Of a stretch of DNA of 64,000 nucleotides, positions 41,225 through 51,545 are shown one piece after another (the first letter of the stretch is position 1; each line of letters begins with the position of its first letter). This DNA comes from Agrypnia vestita (taxonomy: Eukaryota; Arthropoda; Insecta; Trichoptera; Phryganeidae). The notes beneath the pieces were generated by a model that was not told where the DNA came from, did no database searches, and saw only the letters and a list, made by a program, of their open reading frames with translations. Position numbers and translations under genes: made by a program. The stretch covers positions 23,008 through 87,007 of the forward strand of contig JADDOH010001988.1 of NCBI GenBank assembly GCA_016648135.1, read 5' to 3'.

Positions 41225-41510
41225 GTGTATAACCAATAAAAATAACTTATTTGTCTACCGGTTTCGAGACGTGACCCGTCTCTTCGTCGGGACAACCACT
41301 GCACTGGCATGTAAATTTCACCACACATCAACACCTTCACAAAATACTCTTCACAGGATACCAATAATCCTTAGAAGAGTATTTTGTAAAGGTGTTATTA
41401 TACCATGGTTGTGGTGTGTAGTTGGTATTTACGTGCTAATGTAGTGGTTATCCTCACGAAGAGACGGGTTACGTCTTGAAAGCGGTACACAAAAAAGTAA
41501 GTTTTAGTGT
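41225..41510. mobile_element. palindromic Penelope terminal-repeat pair (no coding part)
   Basis: Two terminal repeats in opposite orientation, with arms 41225-41350 and 41370-41510. They share AAAATACTCTTC / GAAGAGTATTTTG, CATGTAAATTTC / GTATTTACGTG and the hammerhead-like blocks. Nothing coding lies between. It abuts fold-back element H5. Confidence 0.6.
41251..41295 (-). ncRNA. hammerhead-like motif, minus strand, best-paired copy
   Basis: Minus strand: TTGTC, CCGACGA, A, GAGACGG-GTC-ACGTCTC, GAA, ACCGGT, A, GACAA. The outer stem TTGTC/GACAA is perfect over 5 bp, and GAA plus the palindromic ACCGGT followed by A before the outer stem fits hammerhead cleavage geometry. The core has C instead of U at the second position (CCGA for CUGA). 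Opposite copy at 41450-41490 (CTCACGAAGAGACGG...TTGAAAGCGGTA) is more decayed. Confidence 0.45.
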
Positions 41511-41608
41511 TTATACTGGGTTATTTGGAAAACATTAATAACCTCGCAGGACTATATTCCTACCTTGATTATGAGTCGAAAATATTCACGCAATCATGAC
41601 CTATATTA

Positions 41609-42351
41609 AGCCATGTATTCACTAGGGGACAAATTGTCCCTCAACAGCACGCGCGGCATAGAGTCTACGTGACGTTGCAACGTCGTGCACTGTTCCGCGA
41701 CGGCGCGCACAATATAGCGCAGCATTTCTACGTGCCGTGGCAACGTTGCCATGCGCACAGTATGGCAACGAGCGAGCTCACTGCAACATTACGCGGAGCG
41801 TCAGTACCACGTGGTATGTTTACAAGTGAATACGCATGCGCTGTATCTGTCAAGATGACAATGTGGGGAAAGGAAATTGTTCTTGAACTCATCGATCGAA
41901 GATCGCATAGAATGTCCGTCCTTCTTTCTCTTTGCAGGAAATAATATCGCATTCTCCTCTTTTTTCTCCTCTTACGTTTCGATAAAATCATTAACATAAA
42001 CAGATACGCAGTTGTCATCATAACCTCATAGGGCGACATTTCCGCGACAATAATTATTTGCAAAAAGGACCTTGTTTTTAATAATATTCAATTTACCACA
42101 GTAAAACCTCGTTAATTTGAAATTGCTACCCAAAAAAACATTTCGAATTGCGCGGAACCCCGTTTTCGCCAAATGAGTTACTGCAGCTGTCAGCATAACC
42201 TCATCGGGTGACATTTCCGCGACAAGATATGCGAGTCCCGGTGTGTACACGTCAAATGACTGCGTCATTGTCCCCGAAACATGAGCGTAGATGTTGATGC
42301 GACATGCCGAGCGGAATGTTTCGCGATTTGTCCCCTAGTGAATACATGGCT
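41609..42351. mobile_element. PIF/Harbinger-like non-autonomous element, copy C
   Basis: 743 bp, flanked by TTA (41606-41608 and 42352-42354). Inverted ends AGCCATGTATTCACTAGGGG and exact complement. Interior as copy A, with about 60 extra bases near the left end (ATAGAGTCTACGTGACGTTG). Its insertion interrupts fold-back H5 within CATGACCTA...GTTATAGAGATATG. Together with copy A (TAA flanks) it establishes TWA target use. Confidence 0.85.
41855..41944 (+). pseudogene. MADF exon remnant in Harbinger-like copy C
   Basis: From ATG 41855: MTMWGKEIVLELIDRRSHRM. It matches copy A (MTMRGNEIVLELIELYRSK) up to LELI; then a 10-bp deletion relative to copy A shifts the frame, so the LYR block is lost. 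WGKE is closer to a MADF start (W..E.....LI.LY) than RGNE. The acceptor-like TTTGCAGG at 41933-41940 is kept. Confidence 0.55.
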
Positions 42352-42904
42352 TTAGTTATAGAGATATGCGACATCAAGGTTTGCATATTTCTGATTTATT
42401 TTTTATGATAAAAACTACCATTATAGCAACTTATCGAATATGAAAAATTCATTCCCTTTAATACACGTCAAATAAAATAGTAAAAACCTGCCAATTGCAA
42501 TTGAAAAACATTCCAATTGGAATTACTGCAGAATTTTTATCATTTTATTTAACTTGTATTGAAACGAATGAATTTTTCATAATCAATATAAATTACTGCA
42601 ATGATAGTTCAACGTTTTGTAAAAAATTAGTCAGAAATATTGAAAAATGTGTAAACTTTGATACTGCATAACTTCATAACTATTCATGTTAAGTCATGGC
42701 TGCTAGAACATTTGCGACTCAAAACCAAGGCAGGAATATAGTCCTGTTAGGTTATTAATGTTTTCCAAATAACGCTGTATACTACTATAACATAAATAAC
42801 ATTTTTCTTAAATGCCTGACCATAAAGTTATCGCTTTAAATATTATTAATATCATAGAGAACCTTGCAAAGAGAAATGATTACAAACAATGATATAATAA
42901 ACTG

Positions 42905-43200
42905 TAGATACGTTACAAGCGTGGAATCTTGGCAACTCAAAAATAAGGTAATTAATTACCTTACTTGCATTCGTTATCGAACGGACCTTCTTTGTGATCG
43001 GGCTCGAAGCTACGCCCAAAAAAAATGTCCCGGGAAAAAGAAACAGAGTATCGTACCTACACCAATGAAAGAATGAATATGTTATTTTAGTCACCGTGAC
43101 TTCAAATAACCTGATCTTTACGTGATTACTTGATTATGTGATTTGTTGTCTCTTTCAATGCGATATTTGCTACATTTGAAGTCGGCTAGTATGGGAATAA
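42905..43200 (+). repeat. dispersed repeat, second copy of 26885-27170
   Basis: Same sequence in the opposite orientation. This copy lacks the retroposon at its edge and so gives the empty site AATAAACTGTAGATACGTTA. A frame on each strand exists but no domain. Confidence 0.6.
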
Positions 43201-43539
43201 CGTGTCTATATTATAATACGTCGATGACTACAATACAATATTTCAGTGATTACAAAATGTCAAGCAGATTCCTAGATTACCATCGTGTTGACTTCTCTGA
43301 TGGCCTTCTGCTTGTCATTATTGGCAATCTACTAATTCTGTCTGATTAATATTCTGGCCACAGTACACCTATTGAAAGCGAAAACATAATATAATCTTCA
43401 AAACCAAATTCTTTCAACATATTATGTTAATATGCATTTGCAGGGAAGCTCAACACGCCAGGCCCGATCTCAATGAAATTGGCTTTATTTCACAAATTTT
43501 ATGGCATTATTTGCAGACATGTGACTTATCTAATTGAAA
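43201..43539. other. no gene seen
   Basis: Unrecognised AT-rich sequence. Confidence 0.4.
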
Positions 43540-44340
43540 TACAGATACAAGATACAAATACGTATTTTCATCTTGTATCTGAAATACTTTTTTGAATATT
43601 CATTTTGTATCTTGTATTCTTTTGGTATCTTAGTATTTTGTAAATACTAAGATTGCTAAGATACTTTTTTCCAATAATGTACCTATAATGAGACCTTATC
43701 GAAGAAAAATGAGCGACAAAATATTTGAAGAACTGGTTTTACTTAATTCTCAATTAAAACCTTAAAAATATAATATTTTATTTTGTCAAATTTGCGCGAT
43801 CAAAGCGCTCTATTCGTAAATAATTCACGTAAAAAAACTAACCCATAAAAACCAAGTTTTTATAATACTCCCTTTCGCTTTGAATCAGGTTTCGTGTCAC
43901 GCGTCGGGCTAATTACTCATATAGAATGATTCCAATTTGAAAAAAACATTAAAATTTTTGAAAATCCATAGTTATTAATTTTTTTAAAACGTAAATTTGT
44001 TAGATCATTTTTATCATCGCCACAAGTCTGCCTGCAAAATTTCAGCTCGATTTGATCACGGGAAAGGGGTTAAAAATCCAAAGTTTTGTCGTCAGACAAG
44101 CAAGCAAGCAGACGCTACGAGTTAAAAGAAAGGGAGTAAAAATAAACTTACATTCAATAAAATGTGTTTTCTTACAAAAGGATTTTATCTTTAAAAAGTA
44201 TTTGGAAGATACGTATTTTGTATCTAGTATTTCAGATACCATTCCAGAAAGTTATTTGTATCTGGTATTTGAAATACTTGATTTTAAAGTATCTTACATT
44301 TTGTATTCCAGATACTTTGTATAGGGTATCTTGTACATCA
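43540..44340. mobile_element. element rich in GATAC/GTATC words (hAT-like texture), split by ACTCCC copy 7
   Basis: Both ends are made of iterated GTATCT/AGATAC words: AGATACAAGATACAAATACG at 43543 and, reversed, GATACCCTATACAAAGTATC at 44335. Subterminal word iteration and such termini are common in insect hAT-type non-autonomous elements; no 8-bp duplication could be fixed. The ACTCCC copy at 43836-44140 lies inside. Confidence 0.45.
43836..44140 (+). mobile_element. ACTCCC-family element, copy 7
   Basis: Begins AACTAACCCATAAAAACC, ACTCCCTTTCGCTTTGAATC, GTGTCACGCGTCGGGCT. The core follows with AAATTTCAGCTCGATTTGAT, and it ends GCAGACGCTACGAGTTAAAA then GAAAGGGAGTAAAA. It is 305 bp, of the short subtype shared with copies 5 and 6. 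Confidence 0.7.
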
Positions 44341-44424
44341 TTGATAATTTGATATGAATTCGGGTAAGAGATCTGGAGGTCCAATTTTCACAAACCAAAT
44401 GTCTTCAGTGTTGCAGCACACTTT

Positions 44425-44835
44425 TTGTTAAATGGTCAACTCATAATTACAATTCCTTTATCTGATCTCAATTATACATCTGAATTAAATCTTATTAAAC
44501 AGATAGCGTATAACAATGGTTATTCTACTAAATTAATAGATAATTTATTAAATATAAAGATAAAACAATTCATTTACTCCAAGGCAAAATATATAAATAT
44601 ACAATGGCGAAAGTTTTATTTGTCGATAACGATTTGTCAAAAATAATAACTAAAAATATTTCTAATTCCAGTACATACTAAATAACGAAGACAACGATAA
44701 TCCTATTATGAAATCAGGAGTATATAAACTTAGTTGTAACGATTGTGATCATTTTTATATTGGTAAAACAAAAAAAACTTCGAAACTAGGGTTAAAGAAC
44801 ACATCAAAGTAAATAGCAGACGGGAAAATTCTCGC
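44425..44835 (+). pseudogene. Penelope-like RT end and GIY-YIG start
   Basis: 44425-44646 reads LNYTSELNLIKQIAYNNGYS and TKLIDNLLNIKIKQF, the end of the Penelope RT ('ELxxIxxIAxxNGYxxxxIxxLL'). After a gap and a frame change, 44709-44800 reads SGVYKLSCNDCDHFYIGKTK, the nuclease start (GVY, CNDC, YIG). It then breaks up. It preserves the RT-nuclease junction missing in the other copies. Several frameshifts. Confidence 0.7.
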
Positions 44836-45479
44836 AAACAGTAGAAATGTACAGAATAATCTCGGAGATTCGAAAACAAACGTGTTTTGTATAAAAAGGC
44901 GAAACTATGTATGTTTTGACGTTCCTACCGGTGTGACGTTGACGACGGAACTGCAACCCACAGTGTGGACAATCGTGGATAACCGAGCGAAAGATTAAGC
45001 GAAATTCCTACTAAAGTGCGATAGTTGAACGGAGTTTTCTCGAAAATGTTGTTAACAAGCGATAAACAAGTGTTTCACAGACGAGTGATTAATTGAGAAA
45101 TAGATAAAATAAGGAGTTGTGTATAAGATAAATTCGTGTTCTTTGTTTTTTTCTTATTTTGTTAGATCTACGATATGTTGACAGGTCAGTCCTGGTCTTG
45201 TGACAAGGACGTCCAGCTATCTCCCCATCTCTGGTGGTCTCCCTGGCGGTTGGCGCCTCTCTGGGATCCCGCGCATCACGGCTCTGGGAAGACATGGTCC
45301 CTCCAGACACGCCTTCTCTGCCTGCTCCATCTTACAATTTCTTGTATGTCGCATTTCGCAAAATCGCGGATTTCCGCATATTTTAGCTGCGCTCTGTAAT
45401 ATTTTTTGGTTACAAATGGCTCGCGTCTTTGCTGTCTATTTTTAAGGGCCATTTTAAGTTGCCATCATCGCACATGCGA
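44836..45479. other. possible LTR-type promoter/leader; no recognised gene
   Basis: TGTATAAAAAGGCGAAAC at 44889-44906 is a good TATA box. It is followed by a GC-neutral leader, and frames on both strands at 45089-45445 that lack domains. The texture resembles the solo LTR at 11175, but no termini or duplicate were found. Confidence 0.3.
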
Positions 45480-45785
45480 TGATGGCAACTCCCGTAGGTC
45501 TCCGCGCTCGAGTTTGCCCGCCCGGGGTTCAAGCCCCATCTCTGGCCGTTTAATTTCGTTTTTTTTAAACTGTTATTTCGAACGAAATTACGGGGACAAA
45601 CGTCATTACAATTGCGATTCGACGGCGCAAGATGGCAGGCGACAGTGATTACAGTGATTATTGGGTACCCACCACTTTCCCAGGACCGTTTTATGAGCTT
45701 ACGCTGACATATCGGTCCTTCTCATGCGTCGCCTGGTTGACAGTTTTTTACTCTAATAGCTATCTCCATGCTGGACCGTGTATAG
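45480..45785 (+). repeat. SINE-like composite: B-box-bearing head plus repeat body
   Basis: 45521-45540 (CCCGGGGTTCAAGCCCCATC) is a perfect T-arm/B-box hairpin; upstream there is no good A box. 45660-45785 (GGTACCCACCACTTTCCCAG, GACCGTTTTATGAGC, ATATCGGTCCTTCTC) is shared with 26507-26600. 45616-45640 also occurs at 48212-48236. Possibly a tRNA-derived SINE, unproven. Confidence 0.35.
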
Positions 45786-46042
45786 GGCGGCCCAGCAGGG
45801 AGATGCAAGCAAAGCCCAATCACTGTCCCACTCTCGCAGGAATAAAATATTTATTAGTATATTCAATTCAGTTACATGGTAGTATAGATATATAACTAAG
45901 ATTTATGAATACAGGTTACAAAGGACATGGATACAGTACAAGAGCAAGAGAGACAATACTAAGACTCATACATATAGATTCAAGGCAGAGAGGGATTACA
46001 GCGGGAGAGCGACAGCGAGGGGACAGGAAGCCATTTTGACAC

Positions 46043-47391
46043 CACTCCCTATATGTATCTCCTATCTTCAAGAATGATAAAAAAAATGATGTAAAAAACT
46101 ATAGGCCTATCTCCAAACTTTGTATATTTAACAAAATTTTTGAAAAAATAATCTATGACCAACTGTATCCAGCTCTTAAGCCTACCTTGAATATTAATCA
46201 ACACGGTTTCATTAGTGGTAAATCTACAACCACAAATCTTTTGACTTTCGTAGAATACCTCCAAGATAACTTAGATAACAGAATACAAGTAGACACTATC
46301 TACACCGACTACAGTAAAGCGTTCGATAGGGTTGATCACTCAACACTGTCAAACAAGCTTTTAAAGATAGGTATTCACGGCAATCTTTATCGTTGGCTTA
46401 CTTCTTATATCTCCAACCGTAGTCAAATTGTAGTGGTTGCAGGGTTTAAATCTAACACTGTTGTTGTAACATCTGGAGTACCTCAAGGCAGTCTGCTGGG
46501 ACCATTGCTATTTAACATTTATATCAATGATATAGGTGATTGCTTTCTAAACTCAAAAACTATCCTATATGCAGATGATATGAAAATTTTTTCTCCCATA
46601 AACTCACTAGAAGATTGTCGAAGGCTGCAAGATGACCTACATCGTCTGAACACGTATTGCAATGCCCACAGCCTGGAAATAAATGTTTCTAAATGCTTCG
46701 TTGTACGCTTTACAAGAAATAAAAAGGTATTCTCTAATGATTATTCAATTAATAATATTACATTATCTACCAAATCCGAAAGCAAAGACCTTGGGGTGAT
46801 ACTTGACAGTAAATTAAATTTCAACAAACATATCGATTATATAGTCACCAACGCATCATCTATGCTTGGTTTTGTCATACGCACATGTAAACATTTCAAA
46901 AATATCAGTACCCTCAAGACACTTTATTTCTCATACGTTCGTAGTATTTTAGAATATGCATCTCAGGTGTGGAATCCAGGTTATGCAGTACACGAAAATA
47001 GAATTGAAAGCGTCCAAAACAGATTCCTAAGATACCTAGACCCCGTTCATTTAGATCTCATATAAGCAATGAAGACTCTGCGAAGTTTTTTAACATGCAG
47101 ACCCTAACTCGTCGAAGAAACATAGCTGACGCGGTGATGCTATTCAAAATAACACACAATCTAGTTGATAGTCCGGAACTTCTTCAACGAATATCTTACC
47201 ACATCCCAACTCGCAATAACAGACATTCACCTACTTTTCATCTCCCCTTTTGTAAGACCAACTCAAAACAAAACTCCTTTATGTACAGATCCACAAATTC
47301 ATTTAACACAAACTATCACCACATTGACATTTTCAACGCAACAATAAGAAACATAAAACAAACAATATCTACACTACCGCACCCAAACTAA
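46043..47391 (+). pseudogene. Jockey-like reverse transcriptase (near-complete RT, one frameshift)
   Basis: The frame is open from 46043: SPIFKNDKKNDVKNYRPISK, GFISGKSTTTNLLTF, TIYTDYSKAFDRVDH (first aspartates), TSGVPQGSLLGPLLFNIYIN, ILYADDMKIF (YADD catalytic pair), DLGVILDSKLNFNKHIDYIV, LEYASQVWNPGYAVHENRIE and SVQNRFLRYLD. It reaches a stop at 47063-47065. One frameshift near 47050 moves the rest to 47068-47391 (FFNMQTLTRRRNIADAVMLF, SPELLQRISYHIPTRNNR). All RT motifs look intact, so this is a fairly recent insertion, inactive because it is truncated. RT copies the element's RNA at the target site. Confidence 0.85.
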
Positions 47392-47560
47392 TTTGTACAT
47401 TATATCTTCCCTTCTACTCCCGTCCCACATTCCCCTCCACCCTCTCCATTCGCTATTAATGTATGTTAAAGTAAATTTTTAAATTCAGTGGAAAATTTTT
47501 AAGATTGTTTTGCTGTTAACTTTTCCCAAAACAAAATAAATAAATAAACACACAAATACA
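46043..47560 (+). mobile_element. Jockey-like non-LTR retrotransposon, 5'-truncated
   Basis: Longest retroelement coding part in the window: RT from before its first motif to the C-terminus, a 3' UTR of about 160 bases and an A-rich AATAAATAAATAA tail near 47535. The 5' side stops at about 46043, without endonuclease or ORF1. A 3' fragment of the same family is on the minus strand at 17282-17628. Confidence 0.85.
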
Positions 47561-47735
47561 CACACTCACACAAACTCACTATTGGACATGTTTTTTCTTA
47601 TTTTTTATCGATTGTATATATGTGTTTTCTTGTAATTGGCCCAAAACTCTGTACATCAATTATTGTTTTTTTCAAGATTGATTAATTATATGGCTGTAAG
47701 AAAACCAATAAATGAAAATAAAAATAAAATAAAAT
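47561..47735 (+). repeat. second retroposon tail
   Basis: After the Jockey tail, CACACAAATACACACACTC then a UTR-like stretch ending AAAACCAATAAATGAAAATA and further AAATA repeats at 47700-47735: an A-rich end of another 3' fragment. No coding part. Confidence 0.45.
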
Positions 47736-47911
47736 AGGGGATGAAGACGTCACAGTTACACAGAAAGATGGAGTTCCACAGATCCACGGTCCTTCGCAAA
47801 ATCTATCCTCGGAGCAGTTCCCAGCGAGTCACTCACTCCCTCACAAATTCCCGAAAGAGTCCGAGGTTTCTTGCAATCCTGATAAGGTCATCGTTCCTAG
47901 GAGAGCGGTGT

Positions 47912-47955
47912 AGGTGGACCTACACCTTTTTCGGGAGAAAGGTGTAGGTCCACCT
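47912..47955. repeat. perfect 18-bp hairpin, 8-base loop
   Basis: AGGTGGACCTACACCTTT and its exact complement, with loop TTCGGGAG. Lies between 47740-48160 sequence of unknown nature. The stem is shorter than a typical microRNA precursor. Confidence 0.7.
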
Positions 47956-48204
47956 TCCAAGGGGTGCCGTGTCCCGTCTTTCCTGCCATTTTTACAATAT
48001 AACCGTTCTTATCCTTTCACACATTTCCCGATAACTGGCATCAGAGGGCCTAAAGGTTACGTCAAAGATCTCTCAACCTTCCGTTCCGAAGGCCCTTCCT
48101 CGAAGTGCCACGAGCATACGCCTCGATAAACTGTAGGTCAGCCGGCGGTACACCGACCACACTGGCAGGCACGTATAAACAAACAGACGGACAGACGACG
48201 AAAT

Positions 48205-48525
48205 TATTATAATTCGACGGCGCAAGATGGCAGGCGTCAGACCGCGGTCCGCGATTGGCCGCCCGCCGAGCGTCTGTGTTTACGAGCGCCGCGCCGCGCC
48301 GCGCCGCGCCGGGCCGCAGTCGGTACGCCACGGCGGCCAAACGGGTTTCTCGGAAAGTAAAGGTTGCGCCTAGAATCAAACTCTTATAAAAACGACTAAA
48401 ACGCGCCGGCCCGCGCATTTCGCGAGCCGTTTTCTGGCCGGACGAGGAAAAGACCGCGCGAAATTCGGCGGCCGCTAGTGGTGACCGCGCGTCGGCCGGC
48501 GGCGGCCGATCAGTGAGTTTTTTGG
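48205..48525. promoter_or_regulatory. CpG-rich island with CGCGC-type tandem repeat and YY1/Pho-like site
   Basis: Strongly GC- and CpG-rich against the AT-rich surroundings, with a GCCGC/CGCGC repeat at 48288-48312. A GGCGCAAGATGGCAGGCG phrase at its left edge contains AAGATGGC, the core of the YY1/Pleiohomeotic site. It looks like a promoter-type island or the leader of a transposon. No downstream coding exon was recognised within 2 kb. The phrase also occurs at 45616-45640, which favours a repeat. Confidence 0.35.
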
Positions 48526-48555
48526 ATTTTATGGCTGCTCAGCGAGGTATTTATT

Positions 48556-48960
48556 CTTTTCTCACTAAAACTGCGTAGGCACCTTCCCCCCTTTTACGGC
48601 TGTGGGGTGGAAAGGCAAAGGCGGCAATGTCAAAGGAAAATTACTAATTTATAATGCTACTAGCTGTGCCCGCGCGGCTTTTTAGTAACTTTTAGTCATG
48701 TTTTATTAATTTTTGTATTAACTTTAACATACAGAGATATTTCGTAATGGAATTTTTTCACTAAAACTGCGTAGGCACCTACCCCCCTTTTACAACTGTG
48801 GGTTGGAAAAGAAAAGGCAGCAATGTCAAAAGAAAATTAAATACTGCCATTGAAAATTATCAATTCATAATGCAACTAGCTCTGCCCGCGCGGCTTTTTA
48901 GTAACTTTTAGTTATGTTTTATCAATTTATGTATTAACCGTAATATATAGATATATGACG
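48556..48960 (+). repeat. tandem duplication of about 205 bp with TAGCTGTGCCCGCG motif
   Basis: Two adjacent diverged units: CACTAAAACTGCGTAGGCAC, CCCCCCTTTTAC, GGCAATGTCAAA (AGCAATGTCAAA), CTAGCTGTGCCCGCGCGG (CTAGCTCTGCCCGCGCGG) and TTAGTAACTTTTAG. The phrase TAGCTGTGCCCGCG is widespread in insect genomic repeats. Confidence 0.65.
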
Positions 48961-49029
48961 TCATAGACTTTTTTGTAGAAATTTTTGAGATCTACAACTT
49001 CTCTATAGAAAGAATTTAAATATCTCTTA

Positions 49030-49265
49030 CCGTTAAGGTATTATTCATAAAAACGCATCGCTCGACTATTTTTTCGTTGTATTCTTTAGTTGTAAAATAG
49101 GTCACCACGAAAACTCCTTTTATTTTAGCAGCATAGTATATAGCATATTTCCACCCTGAAAGTCCATTCTAAATATTGGTGAAAGATTTTTGAAATCGGA
49201 TGAGTAGCTTCGGAGATTTCCTCATACATCCAAACTTACAAACTTTACCTCTTTGTGCATATATT
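49030..49265 (+). repeat. dispersed repeat, second copy of 16575-16790
   Basis: Same blocks as at 16575 (GGTCACCACGAAAA, CCACCCTGAAAGTCC, ATTGGTGAAAGATTTTTGAA, ATGAGTAGCTTCGGAGATT, ACATCCAAACTTACAAAC). It follows the tandem duplication directly, so the whole 48556-49265 may be one composite element. Confidence 0.6.
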
Positions 49266-49845
49266 AATAGCTCTTTTCATATAAGCTTGCAATTAAGTTA
49301 GTGTGGGTGCAGTGCGTACTACGCGTATTGTTTTATTGTGTTAAGTTTACGGATACGCCCCTCTCTTGCAAGCTTATATAAAAAGACCTATGTAGACGGA
49401 TTTTTTAAGTAACTAATGTAATGAACTGTCTAGGCTAACTCTTGACAATTCTTTCAACTAGAAAAAATGATTTTTCTTTACACAAGTTTCTAAACACAAG
49501 TATAAACCTACATCAAATGATCTACAACAGACAGACTATAATGATTTCATGTTTCAAAAGAAGTTTAATAGACGCATGCAAACCATGTGATGATTTCAAT
49601 GATTAAACAAGATAAACATAAAAAAATACAATCGTAAAAAACAAACTTTTGTTACTGCCATCTTTAAAAGTCTTCAAAAAAATTAAAGATTATTTCGTTG
49701 AAACTCTTTTGAGGTCTGGGCCTAATTTGATCATTTTCTACATTTTTTTTTTATGAGATAGAGACAGTTACTTATGATGGACAGTTTCTTCTACGTGAGT
49801 GACATAGACTCGTGTGTAGGAGAGGAGTATCATTACATTTTACAT
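49266..49845. other. no gene; small inverted repeat
   Basis: CTCTTTTCATATAAGCTTGC (49272-49291) and GCAAGCTTATATAAAAAGAC (49368-49387) are inverted across about 75 bases; the interior contains no frame. Confidence 0.45.
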
Positions 49846-50080
49846 TTACAGAGAATCATATGATAAAATGTATAGACGATTAACTAATAAATATACGTAT
49901 AGACAATTAAGTAGTAATAGGTAAAATGCCTCATAATTTTCCTCGATCCTCATTTCAACAGGAAATTCGTTGAACCATTTCACACCTCTGAATGTGTAGT
50001 GATGCTGGGCAGTTTTGGTATTTATCACAGGGATATATAATTTTAAAATTTAAATGTTGATTGATGTTTAAATTAATTTA
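49846..50080 (-). pseudogene. RT C-terminal fragment, minus strand
   Basis: Minus frame INTKTAQHHYTFRGVKWFNE, FPVEMRIEENYEAF. The pattern 'S..YRG..LWN.LP...R...S...F' is the C-terminal block of several non-LTR ORF2s, with changes. It is short and in AT-rich surroundings; modest certainty. Confidence 0.45.
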
Positions 50081-50640
50081 AAATGTTTAAACAGATTAAT
50101 CAAATTATTTTTTTGGCATCCGTTGTAGGCTAATTTAGTAGAAGTCCATTGTGTATGGAATCTTGCACTTGTAAATAAATAAAACAGATAAATCAGTCTA
50201 GATGATTTTCTCAACATAGTCTCTCTACATACTATCAATTTGGAGGAAACATGATTTAGGAAGGGATAGATATATAAAAACTAGAATTCAGTTAATATTT
50301 GTAATCCTCGATGACTGCATTCAATATATTTTTTTATTTTTTTGATATTGCTGGCCTTGCTTTTGCACCCCATAATTGATTAAGCAACAAGATTTGTTTC
50401 AATCAATCAAAATAAGTTATAGAAATCTCACATAGATGAAACTATTTATACAAAGGGTTCAGTGACCGTTATCGGAGTCTTAAATAGCATAAAATATGAT
50501 AAATTTCATCGAATCCTCGGTGACTGCATTCGAAACATTTTTTAAAAAGCTTAGATATTGCTGCCTTTGCTTTTATACCTAATATATAAGTTATTATGGT
50601 GATTTTTATTTATTTAATTTATTTATCTTAATTATTTAGT
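50081..50640. repeat. two copies of a short module also at 24640
   Basis: 50310-50385 and 50515-50600 both read GACTGCATTCrAnAnAtTTTT... then GATATTGCTGsCyTTGCTTTT. Non-coding. Confidence 0.45.
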
Positions 50641-50649
50641 CTCACACAT

Positions 50650-50890
50650 AATATTGTATGGGCTAATACACGATTTCACTTAAACATATTGCATTCCATC
50701 TTGTCATTTAAAAGTTTTTACAATAACATTTTTGCACTCCTGTTTAAACCTCGTTTTATTCACCGTGTTTTGAAGATCTTTATACCTTATCTATCGAAGA
50801 TCTTTATACCTTTATACATCATACAATTTTGTGAGATGTTTTTCTTTTCCTTTGGTAGTCTTAAGTTGTTGAAGAATTTCAAAAAAATAC
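50650..50890 (-). pseudogene. retroposon 3' end (family D), minus strand
   Basis: Reverse of 14930-15150: the complement of CACCTCACAAAATTGTATGA, GTATAAAGGTATAAAGATCT (with a local duplication CTTTATACC...CTTTATACC) and AGTGCAAAAATGTTATTGTA. It contains the last codons and UTR only. Confidence 0.6.
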
Positions 50891-51179
50891 AATGATATAA
50901 ACTTTTTATTTATCATCAGGTTTATCGCGGCATGATGTATAGCTTCTCTTCGTAATTGTCTCTCTTCGCCAATCATTACCATGTGATTTCCATAGTGCTG
51001 TATCGTCAAGGTCGTTTTTTATCTTGCGGAATCCGTTTAAGAATATTATTTGTCAAACGATTATCTTCTGTGAATCGAAAGTCTCTAGAAGACTCCACAG
51101 CACTCTGGGATCAACTAGGACATTCTTTTTCAAAGTTCTCGAGGCATCGCGAAACCAACATGATCTGTGTAAAAGGCGA
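50891..51179. other. no gene seen
   Basis: Unrecognised spacer; frames in two phases near 50956-51276 lack domains. Confidence 0.4.
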
Positions 51180-51545
51180 AGCGAGTGCCGCGCGGAGAAA
51201 CATTGTTTTTGATGTGTTACATCTTTTCTCTCGCTTTCCTGCAATCTGTGGCAGTGATTTCATGAAAAAGGATTGAAAAGGGTAGCAGGAAATAAGACAC
51301 GCCCAATTTCATTTAACCAATGAGCGCGCGCGGAGCACGCGCGTTGGACAAAAAATCATCGTTTATAAACAAATCAATGTCCAGCAAGTGCCATCACAGC
51401 GAAGACGCACACTTTCAACATTCAACGCTGATTTTATAGGTATATATGTTACGCGTCTGGGGTCAAGCGTATGGATGTTGTAACTTTGATATATTTTGGC
51501 TTATATCTTCGAAACTATCCAATAAATACCTTTTTTTACATTAAT
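51180..51545 (-). repeat. dispersed repeat, inverse of 21541-21860
   Basis: See 21541. It ends with TTATATCTTCGAAACTATCC and AATAAATACC. Within it, GAGCGCGCGCGGAGCACGCG forms a short CpG-rich inverted repeat. Confidence 0.6.

Larger units (their letters stand above)
41511..42782. repeat. fold-back element H5, split by Harbinger-like copy C
   Basis: Left end TATACTGGGTTATTTGGAAA, right end TTTCCAAATAACGCTGTATA. Arms pair over most of their length: CCTCGCAGGACTATATTCCT with AGGAATATAGTCCTG, and so on. The left arm is interrupted at 41609-42351. Without that insert the fold-back would be about 530 bp, the same as the copy at 59144. Confidence 0.75.

Noticed and set aside
45089..45445. Three overlapping frames near 45.2 kb as exons
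   Set aside because: Open on both strands, without domain or splice signals I trust.
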